Origin: CAYGDT01 sp964348745
Lineage (GTDB): Bacteria; Patescibacteriota; Gracilibacteria; Peribacterales; Peribacteraceae
Assembly (NCBI GenBank): GCA_964348745.1
Contig: CAYGDT010000064.1
Coordinates: 1 to 8,176 of the forward strand
Reading direction: 5' to 3'
Length of the DNA: 8,176 nt
Positions 1 through 5,238 of this stretch are shown one piece after another. Both the position numbers and the translations under genes were made by a program. How positions within the stretch are numbered: position 1 is the first letter of the stretch; every line of letters starts with the position of its first letter. The notes under the pieces were generated by a model. That model was given only the letters and a program-made list of their open reading frames with translations. It had not been told where the DNA came from and did no database searches.

Positions 1-101
1 ATAGTGGATAGTGAATAAAGAATTTCCAAAAATATTCTCTATCCATTATCCGTTAACAGTTATCCTTTATCCTTTATCCTTTTTCCGTTATCCACTAATC
101 A
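1..101. repeat. Heptanucleotide repeat array at the 3' end of the BI-1 gene
   Basis: The array is made of 7-bp units. On the left are two units in one orientation, GTGGATA (4-10) and GTGAATA (11-17). From 39 to 101 nine consecutive units lie in register in the opposite orientation: CTATCCA, TTATCCG, TTAACAG, three copies of TTATCCT, TTTTCCG, TTATCCA and CTAATCA. Because the two sides point in opposite directions they can pair: TAGTGGATA at 2-10 is the exact reverse complement of 89-97. The last unit overlaps the TGA stop of the minus-strand gene at 99-101, so the repeat abuts or slightly replaces the gene's end. Its left limit is not seen because the window begins inside it. Confidence 0.85.
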
Positions 102-791
102 CCGTCTGTCCCCATACACTGCGAGCATGAAGCGCAGGATGTAGAGGAAGAGATTGAAAATATCGAGATACAGACTCAGTGCCATCATGAAAGGGTTTGC
201 ACCCACCTTGCCATACGCTGCGATGCGCTGGACGTCGAATGCGATGTACATGGCAAAGAACACAACGCCTGCTCCGGAGATTATAAGTTCCATCTGCGTC
301 GATCGGAATGCCGGAACAAAGATCTGCAGCACCCCAAGTCCGATCAGTCCCAGAAGTCCAAAGAAGAGCGCTCTGGAGAACATGCCGAGGTTCCAACTGG
401 TTGTGCGAGCGAAAACTGCGGACCCCGCAGCCATGAAGACCGTCGAAGCGCATGCATTGAGAAGAATGGTTCCTCCGTTGGTATATCCAGCAAGAACATA
501 CAAGATGTACGGTGTGAGTGTGATCCCTGAAAGCAGAGGGAAGGCCCCGAAGAGGAGATAATTGAGAGGCGTGCGATCCACCCAGAACCGCGCACTAAAG
601 ATGACGACGAGCTGTGCAATCAAAAAAATTATATTGATCCCAGTTCCGAGTAAGAGAGGAGCAAATTGTATTCCTAAAACAATACCAATAAATGTCAATC
701 CCATTGCGACCGCGAACAGACCGTAGATCTGCGCTTCTGAGTTCTTGGGAATTGCCAGAGAGCGACCAGCGACAGATGATGGTGAAGCCAT
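99..791 (-). CDS. Bax inhibitor-1 (BI-1/TMBIM, YccA/YetJ-like) family membrane protein
   Basis: This is an integral membrane protein of 230 residues with about seven hydrophobic segments, starting near residue 22 after a short polar N-terminus. The family signature is in the C-terminal third: FDVQRI (Asp186) and LSLYLDIFNLFLYILRF (Asp210). The two aspartates are 24 residues apart, the same spacing as the di-aspartyl pH sensor Asp171/Asp195 of Bacillus subtilis YetJ, a pH-dependent calcium leak channel. By family, it probably conducts or buffers Ca2+ or other ions across the cytoplasmic membrane; its role in this cell is unknown. I chose the ATG at 789-791 over the in-frame TTG two codons upstream (795-797) because a good promoter places its -10 nine bases before the ATG. 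Its 3' end runs into a 7-bp repeat array. It is transcribed divergently from the pilin-like pair. The family call is confident. Confidence 0.9.
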   Translation of the reverse strand: MASPSSVAGRSLAIPKNSEAQIYGLFAVAMGLTFIGIVLGIQFAPLLLGTGINIIFLIAQLVVIFSARFWVDRTPLNYLLFGAFPLLSGITLTPYILYVLAGYTNGGTILLNACASTVFMAAGSAVFARTTSWNLGMFSRALFFGLLGLIGLGVLQIFVPAFRSTQMELIISGAGVVFFAMYIAFDVQRIAAYGKVGANPFMMALSLYLDIFNLFLYILRFMLAVYGDRR

Positions 792-800
792 ACGCAAATT

Positions 801-829
801 ATTGTAGATCCTGACTGCATTTCAGGCAA
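801..829 (-). promoter_or_regulatory. Promoter of the BI-1 family gene, nearly leaderless
   Basis: Read on the minus strand, TTGCCT (824-829) and TACAAT (801-806) are separated by exactly 17 bp. They match a sigma-70 type -35/-10 pair at 3/6 and 5/6 positions. The -10 box ends nine bases before the ATG at 791, so transcription should begin within a few bases of the start codon. No Shine-Dalgarno sequence fits in the remaining leader. Confidence 0.55.
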
Positions 830-860
830 CGATTTCCGCTTCAATGCCGAAGACTGAATC

Positions 861-889
861 TTCAATAATCAGAGGAATTCTGGTATAAT
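861..889 (+). promoter_or_regulatory. Extended -10 promoter of the pilin-like gene pair, nearly leaderless
   Basis: TGGTATAAT at 881-889 is a perfect extended -10 element (TGnTATAAT). TTCAAT at 861-866 is a weak -35 with a 17-bp spacer. The hexamer ends ten bases before the ATG at 900. The expected transcription start near 896 would leave a leader of about four bases and no room for a ribosome binding site. Confidence 0.65.
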
Positions 890-899
890 AGAGCGATTT

Positions 900-1697
900 A
901 TGCAGAAATACATTGCCGTCATCGTGGCAGTAGCCTGCGCGCTCGTTCCGGAGGCGTTGCTTGCTGCATTCATCGATCCCTGCCCGATTGATTCACTTGC
1001 CTGTCCTGGTGGCTTCGCAGATGAATACCTTATTAGAATTCTCACCAACGGTTCAAAATATGCGTTTGGGGGCATCCTCTTTGCCATGATGATTTGGTAC
1101 GGATTTCGACTTATGCTCGGCTCCGATAACGACAGTACGATCTCGGAAACGTATACCGCCTATGCCTATGCCATGATCGGCACGGTGCTTGCGGGCGGCG
1201 CATTCACTATCGCAAACTCCTTTGCTGTTCCCGGGGTGATATCGAATCAAGCTCCGTTGAATTTTGTCTTATTCGGCGTCATAGCGGCAATCAGAGGAAT
1301 GCTGTTTATCGCACTCGTTTTCAATATATTCTTTCAGGGATACCGACTGGTGACTTCCCAAGATGACAGTCAGACGGAGAAAGCAAAAAAACAATTTGTC
1401 TACGGTATGGTCGGCACTGTCATTGCAATTCTTGCTGACAGGCTGGTATTTGCTGTCTCTGCAGTTAATTTCGGGATCTTAAGCATCGAAGCCATCGGCG
1501 TTGCCAACTTCATGGGAACCGTACTCGGCGCATTCTCCGTCATTGCCCTCTTTGTCGGAGGACTCTGGCTGATACTTGCAGTCAATGAACAAAACAAAGA
1601 CAAGGCGAAGAAAGTCATTCTGACTGCGCTCGTTATACTCGCGATCACCATGACCTCGCTCGCACTCATCCGCCTTACCGCTAGCGCCCCGCTGTGA
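900..1697 (+). CDS. Multi-hairpin membrane protein, type IV secretion pilin-like, first of a coupled pair
   Basis: The protein has 265 residues and a likely signal peptide or first helix at 1-22 (ending ALLAA). A short exported segment with Cys28 and Cys35 follows, then six hydrophobic helices arranged as three similar hairpins at about 47-107, 124-186 and 203-260. Each hairpin is helix, short charged loop, helix. The loops align: YGFRLMLGSDNDSTISETY, QGYRLVTSQDDSQTEKAKK and WLILAVNEQNKDKAKK. A hydrophobic helix after a polar loop with a K-A-K-K element resembles the single-hairpin VirB2/TrbC-type pilins and the T4SS pilin family (PF18895, from memory) common in CPR genomes, but those usually have one hairpin of about 100 residues. 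Its stop overlaps the next gene's ATG (TGATG). No secretion ATPase is nearby, so a role in conjugation, secretion or surface structure is inference. A generic multi-pass membrane protein is the alternative. Confidence 0.75.
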   Translation: MQKYIAVIVAVACALVPEALLAAFIDPCPIDSLACPGGFADEYLIRILTNGSKYAFGGILFAMMIWYGFRLMLGSDNDSTISETYTAYAYAMIGTVLAGGAFTIANSFAVPGVISNQAPLNFVLFGVIAAIRGMLFIALVFNIFFQGYRLVTSQDDSQTEKAKKQFVYGMVGTVIAILADRLVFAVSAVNFGILSIEAIGVANFMGTVLGAFSVIALFVGGLWLILAVNEQNKDKAKKVILTALVILAITMTSLALIRLTASAPL

Positions 1698-2521
1698 TGT
1701 ACCTGCTGTCACTCTTTTCGGCACTTATCTGGCACGCACGTACGGCATATGCGGCGATTACAGGTATCGAGGCAGCCACATTTGTCGGTGGGCAGCTTTC
1801 CGGAGTCGCTGACGGCGACTTTGGAACTATCGCTGCCTATGTCGCCTATTACGCTCTCCCGTTTATGAATATTGCGGCAGTGCTCGTTATAGTCATCGCA
1901 GGAACGCTTGCGATCGTCGCGCAGGACGAAGGACGTATCGGCAACGCGCGGAAAGTAACGATCATGGCTCTGGTCGCAATCGTGCTGATCAATGTCTCGG
2001 CGCGCATTGCCAATGCCTACATGGTCGCCTTCAACTTCGACCAAGGGGCCAATCCGGTTGGAGGAGCCAATCTTCTCTCGTATGAACTACTTGGCGCGAT
2101 CAACTTTATCGAAACGCCGGTCGTTCTCTTCGCCATCATTTCCATCATCGCCTACGGCATTAAAGCGGTCGTGGACTACAACGGTGAAAACGGTCAGCAG
2201 GCATTTAAGAAAGCAATTCTCTCCATTCTGCTCGGCATTCTCATCATCGTTGTAAAATATATCATCGCCGGATCGATCGTCTCCGGAAACCCTGCGGGCA
2301 TCATCACGCCGGCGGTACTGACATTGTTTACCATCCTCGGCTTCGTCGCGCTCGTCGCCGTCGTCATCATCGCCTCCGCGGGCATCTACCTCATTGTGAA
2401 TCTCGGAGATGAAACGCGGGCAGAGAAAGCGAAGGGTGTCATACTCTCCATCACGGCGGGACTCATCTTTATGGCGGTCATCACAGCGCTGCTCGCAATT
2501 TTGATCAATGGCTTGTTTTAG
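1697..2521 (+). CDS. Multi-hairpin membrane protein, type IV secretion pilin-like, second of a coupled pair
   Basis: The protein has 274 residues from the ATG that overlaps the previous stop codon by one base (TGATG). The GTG three bases upstream is also open but less likely. The N-terminus looks like a signal segment ending at TAYA-AITG (about residue 19), although the only charges there are His13 and Arg15. Three helix-loop-helix units follow at about 52-107, 135-193 and 207-270. Their loops are AQDEGRIGNARK, DYNGENGQQAFKK and NLGDETRAEKAK, the same plan as the upstream gene. The two proteins are therefore probably distant paralogues, each a three-fold internal repeat of a pilin-like hairpin. 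Translational coupling suggests fixed stoichiometry and a hetero-oligomer in the cytoplasmic membrane. Family membership is inferred from hairpin architecture rather than a strong motif, and no partner ATPase or channel gene is in the window. Confidence 0.75.
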   Translation: MYLLSLFSALIWHARTAYAAITGIEAATFVGGQLSGVADGDFGTIAAYVAYYALPFMNIAAVLVIVIAGTLAIVAQDEGRIGNARKVTIMALVAIVLINVSARIANAYMVAFNFDQGANPVGGANLLSYELLGAINFIETPVVLFAIISIIAYGIKAVVDYNGENGQQAFKKAILSILLGILIIVVKYIIAGSIVSGNPAGIITPAVLTLFTILGFVALVAVVIIASAGIYLIVNLGDETRAEKAKGVILSITAGLIFMAVITALLAILINGLF

Positions 2522-2532
2522 AGGAAAATACG

Positions 2533-2612
2533 TGATCAGAAACGATCATTTGCACCTAAAATTACTGTAAAAATTCGTAGTGAGAGCTAGAATCTCAGCG
2601 TAGTCTGAGTCC
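2533..2612 (+). other. Intergenic segment with small inverted repeats
   Basis: The 98-bp gap 2522-2619 holds three short inverted repeats: TGATC/GATCA (2533-2537 with 2544-2548), TGAGA/TCTCA (2581-2585 with 2593-2597) and CTCAG/CTGAG (2594-2598 with 2605-2609). The last two share bases, so only one can form at a time. A possible -10, TAGAAT, lies at 2588-2593, but no -35 is convincing. None has a T-tract typical of an intrinsic terminator. Function is unknown. Confidence 0.25.
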
Positions 2613-2619
2613 TTTTGCC

Positions 2620-4248
2620 ATGCATCCTCGTTTCGCAGAAAATCGGCTGGAACAGTGGTTGGATATGGCAACCCATCAGCAAACGCAGGCGCAGCTGCTG
2701 CGCCTTGGGACATTTTTCACTCTTCAGCAACCCAAGCGTCTGCCGCTTGAAGGTACAACTGTTTCTCAATCCTTACGCACGATCGGGGCACACGTTCGAA
2801 AGATCGTCCCGTTATCTTCAGAAGAAACACCATCGAATCAACTCCTCTGCCTAGAAGCTCTGCGCATATCGGCAGATGTCTCCCATGCAGCTTTGCATGA
2901 TGAAAATCTGAAATTTATCTTTCCAAGGGGTTTTAAAATTCATGAACAAGAGCAGTTGCGGCAATGTATACGCAACATTCTTGAGTTGGACGCAGATGGT
3001 ATCGTAACGGATGCAGGGGTAATCACCACGCGCGAAATTCCATTATCAGTTGAAGAAGACCACGTACTCGGCTTTCAGTTGCTTGCGCATAATGAAGGTT
3101 ATGAAGCAAGCAAGACGCTTGCAGAATTGGTTACGACACTCAGAAACGATCTTGGGCGTCTCACCGGAAACCAAAATAATTGGTCCGGTGACAGGTACCT
3201 GCATGCAATCGGCATTGCACAACGCAACATTCGTCATGTACTGAGAATGCAGCGTCCCGAATCATTTATAGATATATTGGATTGTTCTGATATTGATGAT
3301 CAAGAAGCAGCCGTGCGTTCGTGGTTGTCCCCTCGGCATAGACTACAACTTGCAAACCATGTTGCACGCGGAAATTGCGCAAGTGAATTGTTTAGAAATG
3401 GCAAGGCTGATGTAATTCTTAGAGAAGCAGATCCTAAAATGAGTGCCGAGCTGCGACACAATATTTTGTCGCAAGCCCTTAAAGGCAGACTGCGGTCAGA
3501 ATTAGACGATTGTATCACCCCAATACCACTGCTCCGCAGAATGCTCGTATTGTACCGAACATATCCTTGCGTTGCAGACATTATCAAAGAACTTATTGAA
3601 GAATTTGGCACACAATGCTTTCCTATTTTGTTTAGCTATTTGTCTTCCTATGAAAATCTGCCATGGCTGGCTGCATATAGAAATCAGTGGGAGCAAAAAT
3701 ATGGTGAATCGATACGACTGGATACCGTGCAGTCTAGCGAAGACACATCGAATCATCCTGGAGATTGTAACTTAGCAGATGAGTTCCATTCAATGTGCCT
3801 TTTTGGCGAACGCGAAGATAAAAGACTTTTTGTTGATCCAATCCTAAATGCACCCGGAAGTTGCGTACTTTTGAGAACAGGAGGAAAAGTCATAGCTGCT
3901 CTGAAAGGAGTAGATGATCTTTATGACCCTGTCAGCGGAGATGCTTCGGTGATCGGTATGCGAAACGTATGCGACGCAGAGGGAAGATGGCCGGTAACGA
4001 TCGGCGGGCTCTACGCAACAGACAGCCATTTGGTTCAATGTGCCAAGTGGGTCAAAGAGAAGCATGTCGGTAGGGGCTTTCCTGTACTTGATTTAGAACA
4101 CGAACAATCTCGCGGATACGACCCGAGGAGACTTCGGCTGCGCCCAGATCGCCTGCTATGGAATAAACAGCCACTCTATTCCGAAAGAAAATTTGCTGCA
4201 AAAATAAGCCGACTGCAAAAGCTGCGGCAGCAGTATGAAACAGAGTAA
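2620..4248 (+). CDS. Conserved-looking protein of unknown function, 542 residues, soluble
   Basis: I do not recognise this protein. It has no signal peptide and no membrane helix, so it is probably cytoplasmic. Roughly residues 1-390 look mainly alpha-helical, rich in Leu, Arg, Glu and Gln, without an obvious repeat. From about 410 to 490 the pattern changes to alternating strands and a helix: a GSCVLLRTGGKVIAALKGV stretch (about 413-431), then TIGGLYATD, AKWVKEKHVG and FPVLDLEHEQ. This strand-strand-helix-strand order is reminiscent of a GNAT-like acyltransferase fold, but no acetyl-CoA loop is clear, so it is only a suggestion. The tail is basic (RRLRLRPDRL). No Shine-Dalgarno precedes the ATG, and Met16 is an alternative start. 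Base composition is lower in GC than neighbours: hand counts give 20/60 G+C at 3601-3660 and 28/60 at 2941-3000, against 36/60 at 2281-2340 in the pilin-like gene. That may reflect transfer or weak codon selection. It is convergent with folP. Confidence 0.75.
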   Translation: MHPRFAENRLEQWLDMATHQQTQAQLLRLGTFFTLQQPKRLPLEGTTVSQSLRTIGAHVRKIVPLSSEETPSNQLLCLEALRISADVSHAALHDENLKFIFPRGFKIHEQEQLRQCIRNILELDADGIVTDAGVITTREIPLSVEEDHVLGFQLLAHNEGYEASKTLAELVTTLRNDLGRLTGNQNNWSGDRYLHAIGIAQRNIRHVLRMQRPESFIDILDCSDIDDQEAAVRSWLSPRHRLQLANHVARGNCASELFRNGKADVILREADPKMSAELRHNILSQALKGRLRSELDDCITPIPLLRRMLVLYRTYPCVADIIKELIEEFGTQCFPILFSYLSSYENLPWLAAYRNQWEQKYGESIRLDTVQSSEDTSNHPGDCNLADEFHSMCLFGEREDKRLFVDPILNAPGSCVLLRTGGKVIAALKGVDDLYDPVSGDASVIGMRNVCDAEGRWPVTIGGLYATDSHLVQCAKWVKEKHVGRGFPVLDLEHEQSRGYDPRRLRLRPDRLLWNKQPLYSERKFAAKISRLQKLRQQYETE

Positions 4249-4320
4249 TTCCGCTAGGAGTGGATAGAGGATAGTGGATAGAGGATAAAGAGAATACGTG
4301 TAATCCGTAGCGGCGAATTA
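4246..4320. repeat. Inverted repeat framing the convergent gene ends
   Basis: TAATTCCGCTA at 4246-4256 and TAGCGGCGAATTA at 4308-4320 are reverse complements apart from two extra bases (CG) in the right arm. The left arm contains the TAA stop of the 542-residue gene and the right arm contains the TAA stop of folP on the other strand. The 51 bases between hold four heptanucleotide repeat units and little self-complementarity. The loop is long and there is no T-tract, so it is not a classical terminator. It could still act as a two-way transcript end or mark an insertion site. Confidence 0.5.
4260..4287. repeat. Heptanucleotide repeat array between convergent genes
   Basis: Four 7-bp units run in register: GTGGATA, GAGGATA, GTGGATA, GAGGATA. 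A degenerate AAGAGAA follows. The unit is the reverse complement of TATCCAC, the same family as the arrays at 1-101 and 5113-5198. It lies entirely between the stop codons of the two convergent genes. Confidence 0.85.
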
Positions 4321-5157
4321 AAATTCCACAGCAATCTCGCACCCACACCGCACGGACGCGACGTCATGCGTACGGATGTATGATGCACCTTGTTGCACAG
4401 CGATCGCAGACACAACAATGGTTGCCGGCAGACGATCGGCTGCGGGAAGATTTCGCGGGCCTGCAAGGAAGGATTTCCGCGAAGGGCTGACAAAGACCGG
4501 CCCGAGAGCGGTGAGTTCCTTCAGTCTGGCAATCACTTCGAAGGAATACCGCGGATCGGAGGAAATAAAGTGTCCCATTCCCGGGTCGATGATGATCCGT
4601 CTGCGGTCGATACCTTGAGCCTGCGCCTCGGCTATACGTTCCATGAGGAATGATGAGATGGTTTCGATGACGTCCTCGTACGCTCGCTCCTCGATCGTCG
4701 TACGTGCCGTCGGGTCTTTGCTATACATTAGAACCAGTGGAACATCGTGCTTGGCGAGTGTCGCAAACATGGCTGCGTCCCCTCTTCCGGCTGTTACGTC
4801 ATTGACCATACTGGCGCCTGCATCGATCGCTGCTGCTGCTATGCGAGATTGGAACGTATCGATGGAGATTCGTGCAGCGGGGTACGCCGCGCTGATCGCT
4901 TCGATGGTGGGAATGGTTCGAGTAAGTTCCTCATCGACTGAGACATCCGACGATCCGGGGCCTGTCGACTGCCCTCCGACTTCGATGATATCGGCTCCCT
5001 CGGCAAGCATCTGCCCCGCGCGCTCAACTGCGGCATCTATGCGATCATACTGTCCACCGTCGAAATAAGAGTCGGGAGTAGTGTTTAAGACGCCGACGAT
5101 GTGGAACGAAGGGTGGATAGTGGGTAAAGGATAGTGGATAGTGGATAAAGGAAACAT
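4318..5157 (-). CDS. folP: Dihydropteroate synthase
   Basis: FolP condenses 6-hydroxymethyl-7,8-dihydropterin pyrophosphate with p-aminobenzoate to dihydropteroate, a cytoplasmic step of folate synthesis and the sulfonamide target. The 279-residue TIM-barrel protein shows the family motifs in order: VGVLNTTPDSYFDGG (Asn25), VGGQSTGPGS (Thr65), SIDT (Asp100), VNDV (Asn119), DPGMG (Asp191), SRKSFLAG (Lys228) and RTHD (Arg262, His264). In the second loop the usual GGESTRPG reads GGQSTGPG, so the Glu and the Arg are replaced; the LMHM motif reads LMYS. An in-frame TAA lies two codons before the ATG, and no other ATG, GTG or TTG precedes the conserved core, so this start is nearly forced. Residues 2-17 (FPLSTIHYPLPTIHPS) are encoded by 7-bp repeats, and the ATG lies in the loop of a palindrome. 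No other folate gene is adjacent. Function is confident; N-terminal extension and altered loop make activity details less sure. Confidence 0.92.
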   Translation of the reverse strand: MFPLSTIHYPLPTIHPSFHIVGVLNTTPDSYFDGGQYDRIDAAVERAGQMLAEGADIIEVGGQSTGPGSSDVSVDEELTRTIPTIEAISAAYPAARISIDTFQSRIAAAAIDAGASMVNDVTAGRGDAAMFATLAKHDVPLVLMYSKDPTARTTIEERAYEDVIETISSFLMERIAEAQAQGIDRRRIIIDPGMGHFISSDPRYSFEVIARLKELTALGPVFVSPSRKSFLAGPRNLPAADRLPATIVVSAIAVQQGASYIRTHDVASVRCGCEIAVEF

Positions 5158-5198
5158 CTGTTATCTATTCTTTATCCTCTTTCCACTATCCTTTATCG
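5113..5198. repeat. Heptanucleotide repeat array forming a palindrome over the folP start
   Basis: Six units run from 5113 to 5154: GTGGATA, GTGGGTA, AAGGATA, GTGGATA, GTGGATA, AAGGAAA. Four units in the opposite orientation run from 5171 to 5198: TTTATCC, TCTTTCC, ACTATCC, TTTATCG. The two halves pair. TAAAGGATAGTGGA (5125-5138) is the perfect reverse complement of 5182-5195. Inside it, GGATAAAG (5143-5150) pairs with CTTTATCC (5170-5177), leaving a 4x4 internal loop and a 19-nt terminal loop. The folP ATG (complement of 5155-5157) is in that terminal loop, and the left half encodes the FolP N-terminus. Confidence 0.85.
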
Positions 5199-5238
5199 TT
5201 TGTTTCCTCTGTTTCCTTTCTCCACTAAGCTACTACCG

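Noticed and set aside
792..797. TTG start for the BI-1 family gene
   Set aside because: The ATG at 789-791 is a better start and fits the promoter spacing seen at two other genes.
2533..2553. Intrinsic terminator after the pilin-like pair
   Set aside because: The stem TGATC/GATCA is only 5 bp and the following bases are not a T-tract.
2581..2615. tRNA or small structured RNA before the unknown gene
   Set aside because: There is no cloverleaf, no T-loop or CCA-like end, and only 5-bp stems.
3844..4348. Antisense open frames across the unknown gene and folP end
   Set aside because: They are shadows of well-supported genes, have no domain features, and run through the repeat array.
5200..5238. 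Upstream TTG start for the mutase (13 extra residues)
   Set aside because: The extra residues come from repeat-like T/C-rich DNA, and the ATG at 5239 puts FRAYDIRG at the usual distance from the N-terminus.
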